From assembly GCA_943735955.1 (NCBI GenBank), contig OX030965.1, forward strand, positions 3,910,003-3,974,002: a stretch of 64,000 nucleotides of DNA, written 5' to 3'. The notes under the pieces are model-generated. The model saw nothing but the letters and a program-made list of their open reading frames with translations. It was not told where the DNA came from and did no database searches. The position numbers and the translations under genes are program-made. The DNA comes from Piscicola geometra (Eukaryota; Annelida; Clitellata; Hirudinida; Piscicolidae). Below, one piece after another: positions 42,303-54,233 of this stretch. Positions within the stretch are counted from its first letter, which is position 1. Each line of letters begins with the position of its first letter.

Positions 42303-45300
42303 TTTATTTAAAGATATTATTTCCATTATTCCTGCTTATTGCGCAACCTTGGTCTTGCACATCCACTTGACGAATTGATAATCTTTCGACTCAGGATTTT
42401 CAGGGTCGATCTCAAAGCCTGGAGAGAAAGAAAATTGAACAATGTATTGAAGAAATTAAACTATTTTTTATCATCTTTTTTTATTGATTTTATAATTCAA
42501 ATAGGATCAGTTTGCGGGACGAAAGTTTAAGGCGAAGGATTAAATTAATTTCCGTTTATATAACAAATAAAAAAATAAAATACCAATTAATTAATTAAAA
42601 TAAATCAATTAATTAAGAAATAATGTCAAAAAAAGATGTTTTCAACCAGGCGTCTTGGAGAAGTCTCCGACGATGAAATACCCCGCCTCGGGGATGACCG
42701 GAACAACTCCGATCAGCTCCAGCATCTGGACGATCTTCTCGCGTTTGGGCAGCAAATCCCTGGGAGCTTGGTAGAAGTAGCTGCTCTCCTTGCCGATGTC
42801 CCGTTCTTCCCGCTCGAAACACAAGGCGACCGCTTCCTGGGATGGTGGTTGTATAGGTGGTAGTGGGGGTGGTTTAAGTGGTTTGGTGGTGGGTTTTATA
42901 GGTGGTTTGGTGGTGGTTGTATAGGTGGTTTGGTGGTGGTTGTATAGGTGGTTTGGTGAGGTTGATGGTGGTGGAGTTATAGGTGGTTTGGTTAGGAGTA
43001 TATTAGGAGAGAAGTGTAATGTGATGATTTAAGCGTTTGAAAGGCCATCACAGATGGAACCATGAATGATGATGATGATCCACCTCTACTAACCCTTCCA
43101 ACTTTAACCCAAATTCCAACCACCCCCCAACCAAACCCATTCAACCAAACCCAACCAACCAAACCCAACCCAACACAACCCACAACCCAACCAACCCAAT
43201 TCACCCAACCCAGCACCCACAACCCAACCAACCCAACCCAGCCCCCACAACCTGTAAGGGAGTCGGGCAAGTATAATTGCAGTTCTGATGCACGTAACAG
43301 AGCACCTTAATCAAGTGCTCTGGGCCCACAGACCAGCCCAACTTCCAGCCAGTCACTGAAAACGTCTTGCCGGAACTTCCAATGGTGATTGTCCTTTCGT
43401 ACATGTCTGGCAGAGTCGCTGGTAAGGGGGGAGGAGAGGAGGAGAATGGGCTTAAAATTGGTGAAAATGTATTAATTAGCTGAATAATTATATTATTAAT
43501 TATTAATTAGGATAAGTTCAATAATTAATCATCAAGTATTATTAATTAAATTAATAATCATTAATTATCATCAATTCCAGTCCTTAAAAATGTAGTCCCC
43601 TAACCAACACACCCATCCTGATGAACTTCGTCTCGGGGTATATGAGACGGTCGTAAACCTCGTCCGAAACAACGACCACGTTGTGTTTCTTGCACAGATC
43701 CGCTATGAAGAGCATCTCATCCTCTGTGTACACCTGCATGCAAATAGGATGGATAATTACCCGATTAATTAACCCATCAATCAGTTCATTAATCAATCAA
43801 TAATTCGATTAATTAATTAATCATTCAATTAATCAATAATAATACTAATAATAATATCAAAAGGAATAAAAAAATAATATATGGATTAAAATGTATGAAT
43901 AGACTTTTTTTGGTTAGCAGCTGCCATCTTGGCAGCCGCTTTAACCGCTTAATGATTTTGTTAAATAGTTTGTCTTATCTAATAATTTAGTTTTTTTTAA
44001 TTTCAAATAATTATAGTAATTATAACTTATCTCTTTTCTTGTTTTCTGGCTTTAAATTTATTTTGCTCTCGGAATTAAAATCTTCAACCAATAACTGTCT
44101 AACGGACTACAATAAAAACTTATTTTAAAAGGAAGAAGTGCCAAGGCCTCAAATTGAGCACCAATGCACAGTATGCAAGAACCCACTGGCTACCTACTTC
44201 ACAAGGCAGATGAGCTCTGCAGATGAAGGACAGACTGTCAGAACGAATCTTCTACACATGACTACGTATTAGACAATTATTACCTTACTTAGATGACCCT
44301 TCTTTAAAGATGTCCATATATTTGAAACTCATCACCTCCTTATTTAACTACTTCTATATCATTATTTACTTTTCGTAAGGATCTGAAGACATATCTGTTT
44401 AACAAATTCATTTACCAGCGCTCTTGAATTTGAGGAAAGAGCGCTATAGAAATTGATTTGATTGATTGATTGATTGATTGAAAAAAGGATAAATGTATCC
44501 TAATTCACCTTTCCGAGCGGGTTGTTGGGGTTGTTGAACATGAGAAGTTTGGTCTTAGCGTTGAAGAGCGACTTGAATTCTTCCCTGTCGAACGTCCAGT
44601 CGGCTGTGGTTGTTGCCGCTCCTGGTGGCTTTGTCTGGTGTGGTGGTGAATGAATGAATGGATAGGGGACATGGCTGGATGGCTGGATGGATGCATGAAT
44701 GGAGGAAGGTATTGATGGATGAACGAATTGATATGCGGAAAGAAACAATAAAAAATATAATAAAGATAATTATCTTCTTTACTGAACTCTCCCACCCACT
44801 CACCCACCCCATCAACGCCTTCACCACCACCACATCCACCTTCACCATCACCACCACCTCCACCTTCACCCCACTCACAGATTTGAGAGAGATGAACCTT
44901 GGAACTCCTTGGGCCTGCCTAACCATGGGCTCGTAAGAGTCGAAGAAGGGCTCGATAATTATCACCTTGACGACGATGATGACGATGATGATGATGATGA
45001 TGATGATGAGGAGGATGATGATGATGATGATGATGTTAATTTATAAATCGGAAGAGCATGCAAAAGAGGCGCCACTCACACGACATACACATCTCTCAAT
45101 ACATACGTCAACAAAGACAAAACGAAAACAGTGATGAGTTTAATTGAAATGGTTTAAAATTGGAAAATATGATTATAACGAGTACTATGTTAAATTGGTT
45201 GAATGGGTTGATCAAGATAGATAAGTGATGTAGTGAGTGAAATGAATATTGAAAAATCTCAAAATGATGAGATTATTAAAAAGATTAAATACAATTATGA

Positions 45301-46422
45301 TTAAAAAGATGATTAGTGATGCGCTCACCTCATCACCAGGGTTGACCAAGCCCTGATTGGCGAAGAAGAGGGCTCCGTACGCGCCCACCGAGATGAGCAC
45401 CTCGCTAAATGGGTCAATGGCTCGACCCAGTTCCCGAGAATAACTCTTCGCCACTGCTGTCACCAGTCTGGGATGGCCCTGATGGTGATGATGATGATGA
45501 TGGTGGTTATGGGGGGGGGGGGTGGGGGGGGGGGGATTTTATTAATGGATTTAATCTATGGTGATGGGAATGAGGTTTAATTAATTTTAATCTTATTAAT
45601 GGGATGATGGTGTGAATTCCTTTATCCCTATTCAACTTTTTAATGATGTATAAACCTCCAATCCTTCCAACCCCATTCTCTTTCATTCTAAATTTTTAAA
45701 TGTATAAATCTTCAACCGTCATCCCTCCCCACCCTCCCTTCCTCCCTCTCTCCCCTCCCTCTCTCCCTCCCTTCCCTCCCTCCTCTCCCTCCCTCCTCTT
45801 TCCATACACATACATAGCTTCTGGTGTACTGATGCATGAAGAAGTTGTCTTTGATCTTGGAGACCGATTCCAGGGCGTCAGTCACAAACTCGGGGGGATA
45901 AAAGTCCGGAAAGCCCTGGCCTAGATTGATCGCCTTGCATTCTGTAGCCAGCTTGCCAATCTCAACCCTGGTGGTGGTGGTGGTGGGTGGTATTTTATTA
46001 AATAGTGTTGCTGGTATCTTTTTTACATTACTGTAGTCAACTTCTTTTTTACATTACTGTAGTTAGTATCTTTTTTTACATTACTGTAGTTAATTACTTT
46101 TCAATTTAATATGCATGTAGTTTATATTATTAATTTTTACGAAAAGCGCTATATAAATTTATTTGATTAATTAATGACAAGATTCTATCAAAAGTCATGG
46201 AGTTGGTTATTTGTAAATTTATGGCATTTAAATATTGTTTAAAAAGGAGTTGGTTCTTTGATAAATGTATGGCATTTAAATATTGTTTAGAAAGGAGTTG
46301 GTTATTTGATAAATGTATGGCCTTTAAATATTATTTAAAAAAGATTTATAAATTTCTTTCCTGACTGACCACACATTCTTTTCGGTACCACTGATCCTGG
46401 TTGCCACTTTAAACTTGTCCAT
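41702..46422 (-). CDS. KYAT3: Kynurenine--oxoglutarate transaminase / cysteine-S-conjugate beta-lyase
   Basis: Eleven minus-strand exons: 46422-46370, 45967-45814, 45478-45329, 44965-44879, 44634-44509, 43733-43613, 43418-43252, 42836-42647, 42418-42348, 42149-42063, 41755-41702. They give 419 residues, the usual family length, with phases closing throughout. Fold-type I PLP aminotransferase: NLGQGFPDFYPPEF (substrate loop), ISVGAYGALFFANQG, FDSYEPMV, FNNPNNPLGK, VVVSDEVYDRL (PLP ring Asp and Tyr), and the Schiff-base lysine K248 in SSGKTFSVTGWKLGWSVGP, matching K247 of human KAT I. It converts kynurenine to kynurenate using 2-oxo acids. Both KYAT1 and KYAT3 fit; the WERTITIGS-like context leans to KYAT3. 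No mitochondrial presequence is seen. Intron 10 seems to start with GC (AAG|GCGTCT). Confidence 0.92.
42190..42302 (+). repeat. (TAG)n microsatellite in KYAT intron 9
   Basis: About 35 TAG/AGT triplets after a short (TTA)n run. Confidence 0.9.
44380..44480 (+). mobile_element. LINE 3'-end-like fragment
   Basis: GGATCTGAAGACATATCTG reads DLKTYLFNKF, typical of the C-terminus of CR1/Jockey-like reverse transcriptases. It is followed by GAGCGCTATAGAAATTG and a (GATT)n tail. It sits in KYAT intron 5 and is badly truncated. Confidence 0.4.
46120..46175 (+). mobile_element. Second copy of the GCGCTATA tail motif
   Basis: AAAGCGCTATATAAATTT then TTTGATTAATTAATG, matching the tail at 44438-44478. 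Likely a remnant of the same LINE family. Confidence 0.35.
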
Positions 46423-48415
46423 CTTGTCTGACTGTGTAGTAGGCAACAATGGAGATTCAGAGCCATGGTGTATTTTGTGTGAATTAATCAAGGGTAAGAA
46501 TATATTTTATTTGAAGTTTATTTTAATTTATTTTCATGTTTTAAAAGATGTTGATTACCTTGAATCTGTTCTGTAGACTGGTTAACTTAAGAGCACTCAA
46601 AAACTGGTCTATTCTACTCAGTACAGGGAGTCTGGGTTGGGTTTAAAAAAATATTTTTTCCTTTCAGTTGAACTTTTTTAATGATTTATATCTTTTTAAA
46701 ATTGAGTTCTCAGCAATAAATAGGCTTGTAAATCTATATTTAAAATAGTGGGTGTGAAAGAACTTAAAGATAACAGTTTAAGGGGTTGAAGTCCTTTCCT
46801 AAGAACTACTTTTAAATTTTACATTTCTGAAAACTTTATCTTTAATGACAATTGTTTTAGTATTGAAAGTTCAAAACTAAATGATGTATAAAAAAGTATA
46901 GTTACTCCATTTTTTCCAAAAGTTTCTTTTTTGTGACAAGTTATTAAAATATTTTCAAGTAAATAAGCGCCAATCCACTAACTGACTTGGCAGTAGAACG
47001 AGCTAATTTGACCAGCATAGCAATATTCGTACTAAAAAAGCAATTAATTTATCAATACTTTATTCAATGAAATCTATCCATGAACATAAGACATGTAAGT
47101 TTCCTACAATATGCTTGAACTTTGAGGTTAATTATTTTTCAATCAACTTTTAAACATCTGAGATTTAAAACTAGAAACAACGAAGATTGATTTAAAATTT
47201 ATATAAATGTATGTTATTCAGTAATCTTTTAATTTACAATGCAGTTATTAGCAATGCTGATAAGCCTTCATGAAAATTTGACTATTGTAATAGTCATATA
47301 TGTTGAGTATAATCTAAGATTGTATATAACTGAATATATAACGGATTAATATATATGAAAATACATGAACCATAGATATAGTATATAATTGTTGTTTGTA
47401 GGATATCTGTGACATGAACAAACTCCTAAAATCACTGGATTGATTATTTTTATAATTAACATCGATCAGGAGGCTAGAACAAAACAAAGCAATCTCGAAT
47501 ATTTTCAGTTTGTGTTGTCTCTGAAACTGTAACAAGTCATTAATCGATTATTGGCATCATTTTCTACATCCTCATTAGTATAAACATACGAATCAAAAAT
47601 CCCTAAGATCATTATCATCATCATCTTATCGTTATATTCATAAATGGTATTTACTGTGAACTCAAAAAAATATCTACAACTTCATGTAAATAAGCGAACT
47701 TATCGTTGAAGCGGGTTTTAGCCAAAATAAGAAGAACAAGTAATTTCTCTGAATGTAACTATACGGCAATCCTGGGGGGCCCTGGGGTCTGGACCACTTT
47801 TTTGGCCTTAATGTGGACCCTTAAACTTTTTTCGTTAAAATTTTAAAAACAAACTTTTGTTCTGATACGAGCATAATCGTCAAACATGGCATAAAACAGA
47901 ATATTTATATCTTAATAAATTGTGAGTATGTGTAGTTATAGTGATAGCTGTTTAAAACAAAACTATTCTTTGCTTACTTAAATATTCGTATCAAAACAGA
48001 AGTTTAAAGATGTTTTTAGGTGAGAAGAGGGGGGCCTAGACCCAAATACCCTCCCCCCCCCAAGATCGTCCATGCTAATTAGGACCCCCCTCCCCCCCCC
48101 CCCAAGATCGTCACTCCTGATGGCAAAAAATTAATAATCTCTTGGAACTTTGAAAGAGAAAGGAAAGAACCACTCTAGAAATGCTGGAAAATATTTACTA
48201 AGTAAACTATAAAAACTTCTATTACTTAATATAACTAAAATAAACCAGGAAGACTCAGCAAATTTGGAAATTTAAAGTAATACTTACAGTTATTTTATGA
48301 AATTATTATAATAATTTTGGCGATTTAATTATCTACGGTTAAAAGTTATAACTTTACCAGCGATAATTTAATTATTAAATTTTATATATCATCAGTGAAT
48401 TCTTCTTTTACAAAT
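46423..48415. other. Divergent intergenic region, KYAT / EXOSC7
   Basis: Two kilobases of AT-rich DNA between two outward-facing genes. It contains the MITE-like element copy 2. Outside that I see no coding signal; short frames here lack codon or family support. Just below it, at 46195-46345 inside KYAT intron 1, lie three copies of a roughly 53-base GGAGTTGGTTATTTGATAAA repeat. Confidence 0.5.
47766..48118 (-). mobile_element. MITE-like foldback element, copy 2, inverted
   Basis: Reverse-complement match to the body of 15160-15525: GATACGAGCATAATCGTC, ATGGCATAAAAC, TAGTGATAGCTGTTT, AAACTATTCTTTGCTTA and AAATATTCGTATCAAAA all have partners there. The ends are again C- or G-homopolymers. It lies between KYAT and EXOSC7. 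Confidence 0.65.
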
Positions 48416-50872
48416 ATGGCGAATCTTCTTTTGAGTGAAGGTGAAAAAGTTTTCATGAAAAATGGAATAAAGGTATCAAGTTGAATATAATTCTGCATAA
48501 TATAAATTATACAAACAAATTCACTGATCTTTCACTTTAAAATTTAAAGTTTAAATACTTCTATCTTCCATTCTAGCTAGGCATAAGACAAGATGGCCGG
48601 GGCTTGGAAGACTTCAGATCCATCGAGGTAGAGACTGGAGTGGTGCCCCACTGCTTCGGATCAGCGCGTGTCAAACTGGTATTCCATCAACTATTATTTC
48701 TTCTACACCATTAGAGTCTAATTATAATATATTAGATTCTAATCATTATCAAAAGTATCAACTTTATATCATTAGAATCTAATGATATAAAGTTGATACT
48801 TTTTATTTTTTAAATAATGTTACATGTCAATTTACATTTCAGGCGAATACAGATGTGATGGTGGGAGTGAAGGCAGAGATCACAGAACCATCACAAGACA
48901 ATCCCAAGAATGGAAAACTTCATTTCTTTGCTGATTGGTTAATTCATTCAATTTATTTATTTTATTTTCACAAAAATTTCTAGAATAAGAAAAGCTTATC
49001 TAATAACATTCTAAAAATCTTATATTCTAATTTTTAAATAACAATTATAAAAAGGTTTTTATTAGTAATTTAATATCCTCAACCCATTATAATAACCCCC
49101 CTCTTCATTTCAACCACACCAGCTCAGCCATAGCCACTCCAGACTTTGAGGGACAGGGCGGCAGTGAGTTGGCGGAGAGTTTATCGAGTACACTGGAGCG
49201 ACTGTACAGCCACCGTTCCTCCCTTGACCTCTCGCCACTGTGCATTGTGGAAGGCAAGAAGTGCTGGTGTCTATATGTGGATATTTTGGTTGGTTGGTTG
49301 GTGGGATTTGGTGGGGAAATTATGGAAAAGGGATGGGATACTTGTGATCCATAATTCAAGGAATGTGCTTGGATTTTTTGGTCTATATGACTTACTGTCC
49401 CAATAGATTAAAATATGATAAGTTTGAATGACTATTATAATTAAATTAGATGAGCAACAATTTATTCAATGACAATATAATCATGGATATCAAGACGATG
49501 ATAATGATGATTAGAATGATGGTTATAATGATGATTGTGATGGTGATGATGCTGATAGATGCAACCACACAGCTGATAGAGATTGGAGGCAACTTGTATG
49601 ATGCTGTTTCAATGGCTGTGAAGGCAGCACTTTACAACACTAGGTAGGTACATATCATCATCATCATCACCATCATTTTTTTCATCATTATCATCCCTAT
49701 CGACATTATCATCATCATCATCATCATTTTTCTATCAACCCCCCCCCTCCTACAGGCTACCAAACGTCTCAGTGGTGTCGGGAGAACACAGCGACAATGA
49801 CCTTGAACTCTCCGATGACCCCTCTGACCTCTTCGCCCTCCGAGTTGACCTTTCACCTTGTATGGTGTCGCTCAGCAAGGTGGTGGATTTGTGGGAAGAG
49901 GGGTAGGTTGAGTGGGTGGGGAGAGATCGGGTTAGGGAGGGAGTTGGAGAGGTATTGAAAGTGGATCAATGAGTGTGGATATCCTTTTCTGATACATTTT
50001 TTTAATTGATAAAAATCATTATCTAAAAATTTGTAAAAAATCATTTTTATTATTACAAATTATAAAAAAACTTAATTAAAATGAATTTATCGAATGACTC
50101 ATCATCAAAGGTTGGTGAGGAATACATTGTTGACGCTTCTTTAGAAGAAGACACTTGTGTCACGTCCAGGTTATGATAATGATGATTGTGATTATGAAAA
50201 TGATAATGAGGCTAATGGTGATTATGAAAATGATGAGGAGGCAAATGATGATAATGATGATGATGTTTTCATTAATAGTACTGATGATTGTAGTAATGAT
50301 TTTGCAGATTTTGATGATGATCCTAATAATTTTATTTAATATCAGTTCTCTTTTCAGCAATCATCATCATAACACATAACACAGACTGATAGTGGGGGTG
50401 AAGAGGGATGGAGAGGTGGTGATGGTGAAGAAGGATGGAGTGGAGGGATTGGAGGTGAAGAAGCTTGCTTCGCTAACACAGGTAGGTTTATGATTTTATA
50501 TATTAAAATAATAACTATTTTATTTATTAGTAAAAAAAATAATAAATATTTTTATTAAATATTAAATTGTTATAATATAATATTAATATATTTTAAATAA
50601 TTACAATAATTTATTCTTTTATATTTTTCCTTATTTAAAAATATAATTCTCTGTCTTTCTCTTTTCCCTCACCACAACAATTATCTCCACTTTAAAAATC
50701 GTCCCTTCCCTCCTCACTCTCTCACTTCCAGATGGCCTCCAGAATAGGCAAAAGATTAAACGATGAATTTATGCATGCGTTGGAGGCGGAGCAACAATTC
50801 CTAAGCCCCGCCCACAAGCTCAATGACGACAGCCCCCAACATAACCGATCCATTAGTGGATTCATCAAATAA
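48416..50872 (+). CDS. EXOSC7: Exosome complex component EXOSC7 (RRP42)
   Basis: Nine exons: 48416-48472, 48577-48678, 48843-48937, 49123-49288, 49573-49643, 49756-49879, 50111-50169, 50385-50481, 50732-50872. They total 303 residues (human 291) with no phase conflict. It is an RNase PH-fold subunit of the hexameric ring of the RNA exosome (3'-5' RNA decay and processing), catalytically inactive in animals. Matching blocks: MANLLLSEGEKVF start, RQDGRGLEDFRSIEVETG, GSARVKLANTDVMVGVKAE, DCSAIATPDFEGQGG, EIGGNLYDAVSMAVKAALYN, LELSDDPSDL and EEYIVDASLEEDTC. It is nearly free of low-complexity inserts, unlike its neighbours. Confidence 0.95.
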
Positions 50873-51166
50873 TTTTTCAAAAGTATATGAGGATGTTTTT
50901 AACTGAAAAGACTATTTTAATATATTTCAACAATGTCTTGTGCTTTTTTTCGCATATTTAATTTTTCGATATATGCTTTGAAACTAACAAAAAATAATCT
51001 TTCACAAGCTCATCAAGCTTTGAACCTTTTCTAATCGCATTCTCTCAATTACACCACTCATAACACGACCTTTCCGCTACCAAAATAATCTTACCATTCT
51101 CCCTTCTCCTACCTTACTTCATTCCACCACTTCACTCCACCACTTCATCCTTCTCCACCTGAATTC

Positions 51167-53929
51167 TCACTGCACAGCGGGCAGGGTAACCCCATAGCGG
51201 TGGCATAGCAGTATAACGTGTTTCTTGAACGGGTCTACACATGCGTAAGCGAAGTTTTGTGCGTGTTCTCCGCTGCACGGGTAGACTTGTTGGTCGTTGT
51301 CATCCTGCAGTTGGTGGTGGTGGTGGTTGTAGTTTTCATGGCGTGGTAGTTGATTGTGGAGTAAAGAAAATTCATGCATAATGGCGGTCTGAAAAAAAAA
51401 TGTTTATAAAAAACATTAATTTTTGAATATTTTTCAAGTTCAACATGTTCTTCACAATAGTAAGTTAATGGAGTTGAAATGTTTTTCAAGAACAAACCAT
51501 GACAGACACTTTGAAGACGATTGAGGAAACGATTATCTTCTTAGATTTCGGGTCCATATGCACCCTGAGAAAGAGACCAAACAATTAATTAATTAAGCAA
51601 GCGCTAATAGAATCTTTTCTTTAAATTACATCACCTAAAATGTCTTTCAATTCACCCATAAATTAACATAATCTCATTATCGCATCTATCATTTACCCTT
51701 TATTTTTCTTTAGGAAGTAAATATTTCCTTTAGATTAAATCCATAAAATGCATTTCAATTCATCCATAAATTATCACAACCTCATCACGCGTTCATATTT
51801 TTCTTTCCACTTTTTATTTCCAACCCACTCCTCCCCCCCCTCACCCAATGACGTCACGATATAGCGCCTTGGCGGCTTCCAGATACGGCTGTACCTTCTC
51901 ATCCATCTGACACAGCTCCCCTCCCAGCAAGAGATGCGCCAGTAACCTCATCAGCAGTTCATCTCTCTCCTCAGCGCTGTATAGGTCCCTGTGTTCTGAC
52001 TCGTCACTGAGCAACATCTGGGTAAGATGGTTACGTCTATAACCTTGTTATTGATATTATTAGTAGAAGTAGTAGTTTTAGTGGTAGTAGTTATAATAAT
52101 AATAATAGTAGTTGTAGTAGTAGTAGTAGTTGCAGTTGTAGAAGTAGTATTAGCAGTTGTAGAAGTAGTAGTTGTAGAAGTAATATTTACCTTTTTGAGC
52201 TCATCGTCTATGTAGCCATTGAGAGCATCTACGTATTCCTCCTCACACCTGGCGGATGACTGAATACCTCATTGAGAATTTAAACAATTACAGTTTAATA
52301 GTATAATAGTACTATAATAGTACACCCATTTCATAGTAGGGGAAAGATACTAATATCATCATGAAAAATGGCATATGAAGAGACATAAAAATACAAGAAA
52401 ATACTTAGAAACATACAAATACAATGACATACTTTAAGAAATACAAGTACAACAGCATTCTTTGAGTCATAAAAATACAAATCGAATAAAATACTACTAA
52501 ACATGAAAATACAATGGCATACAACGATACATACAAATAAAATAACATACAACGATACATAAAAATACAATAGCATACAACGATACATACAATTACAATA
52601 ACATATTTAGCGACATACAAATACATAAAAATAAAATGAGACCTACAAATACATTAACATACATTTAGACATACAAATACATGAACATACATTCAGACAC
52701 ACAAATACATGAACATAGATTTAGACAAACAAATACAATGGCATACAAAAAGTCACCACCTCACAATGTGGCCTTCCTCTCTCACGACACCCCCTTCAAA
52801 GAGACGGTCGTAAAAGTCCATCGAGGTTACTGAGCAGGCAATCTGGAAGGAGGTTGAAATGGATGGTGTATAAAATCAAAAATTAATCTTAGTATTATTA
52901 TTGTTATTATTTATATTTTAAAAAATTTTGAATATTGAGTTTTTCTTGTTTCTTGTTCATAATGATTGTTTTTTTAATATATTATTTTCATCTGTGATAA
53001 AACCTCGTCGATCTTGATTCTTGTTGGAGGAATTCCTGGAAGATTTTGAAAGATTTATTGAAAAATATGAGCATTTATAAATAGTTTTTTTATCAAAAAA
53101 GAAGTTGTAAATTTCAAACTTTAGATCTTAAAGCGATTAATGATTGGTTACCGAGAGAGACGATTCTTCCGTTAGATGAGAGGACCAGGAGGTTGGAAAC
53201 GACATGTCGGTCTGAGAAAAACGCCTGAAACGATTTGAAAATGTAAAAAAAATTATATGAAATGTGTTCAATAATTTTAAAATATAGATTTTGAGATTTT
53301 GATATACTTAACAGCATAGAGATTTTTATGTAAAGTATGGAAACCTCAAAGAATGATTGTTTCTGACTTCTGTGGAAAGGTTTGTCAAACGAAAATGCCT
53401 GCAATATTATCCTGTCTTTCATCGACCTGCGTTTATTAATATGTTTTTCTATGTGAAAGACATACTTGTGTTGAAAATAAAAATAGTATTAGTCTTTATA
53501 GTGCCTTTGTCGCAACACTTCATATCTTTTTCTTCATCTTCCCCTTTCTTTTCTCTCTCTCTATCTCCAGGTCGCTCCTACACTTCTCAGCACCACTTCT
53601 TCCACCCTCCGATCCTCCTCCTGATAACCAATGACCCCTTCCATCGGGTCCTGTTTTCCACGCTGCTTTCTCCAAACCGTCGGCCCTTTTCTTAACCATC
53701 AAACCGTTTGTGTTATCTATCCCATCCAATTCCATAAAATGTCCCTTGAAATCCCCTCATACCACCAGTCTATCTCCTGTTTTTTTTCAATAATAAAAAG
53801 TTATTTTCTAAATTATAACCATTTCATCAAGCTTTCATTAATTTCCTTCTTTTTCAGTGACTCGAATTGTTTTGCAGGTAAAACTTGAAACCTATATTCT
53901 ATATTATTGCACTCATTTTCCATTTTCAT
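51167..53929 (-). CDS. CFAP300: Cilia- and flagella-associated protein 300
   Basis: Nine minus-strand exons: 53929-53820, 53426-53345, 53224-53152, 53035-53004, 52842-52760, 52248-52191, 52017-51845, 51564-51498, 51388-51167. They join in phase to 299 residues (human 267). Family-like segments in order: FQVLPAKQFESL, LMKW|SMKDRIILQAFSFD (junction codon Trp as in human), FFSDRHVVSNLLVLSSNGR, MDFYDRLFEGGVVREEGHIV, RDELLMRLLAHLLLGGELCQ, DPKSKKIIVSSIVFKVS and FAYACVDPFKKHVILLCHRY. CFAP300 acts in cytoplasmic assembly or transport of axonemal dynein arms. A His-rich insert precedes the final domain. The start is the first ATG of a two-Met cluster. I rely on recalled family sequence, so orthology is probable rather than certain. 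Confidence 0.8.
52370..52745 (-). repeat. ACATACAAATACAATGGCAT imperfect repeat
   Basis: About 14 imperfect 24-28 base units of ATACAAATACAATGACATAC type in CFAP300 intron 5. Confidence 0.75.
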
Positions 53930-54233
53930 GAAATTTTAAAAGAACTAAAGAGGTATTAATCAACGGTTTGAAAACTTTCTAGAAGCTCATTTATGTTGCC
54001 ATGGTAGAGCACCTAATTTTTAGAGTTTAACAAATCAATAAAGTAATACTTTTTGAAACAGCTCGTTTTATGATTCATCTCTGTTGCAAATAAAATAAAA
54101 TGTGCACATGCAGAAGCAAATGTGGGCCTATTCACTTTTACTTTTTTGTGCTGCACTGAAGAACCATAGTTTATTGTTCAATTGTTTAATTATATAACTC
54201 GTCTAATCTTGATTTACAAGTTGTAAAAAAATA
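53930..54233. promoter_or_regulatory. Divergent promoter region, CFAP300 / Frizzled
   Basis: 304 bases separate the two outward-facing start codons. The interval is AT-rich with no motif I can name. A bidirectional promoter is inferred from geometry only. Confidence 0.3.

Noticed and set aside
53520..53735. Minus-strand 71-codon frame as an extra CFAP300 exon
   Set aside because: CFAP300 exons 53820 and 53426 join directly in phase and make the conserved KWSM junction, leaving no room for it.
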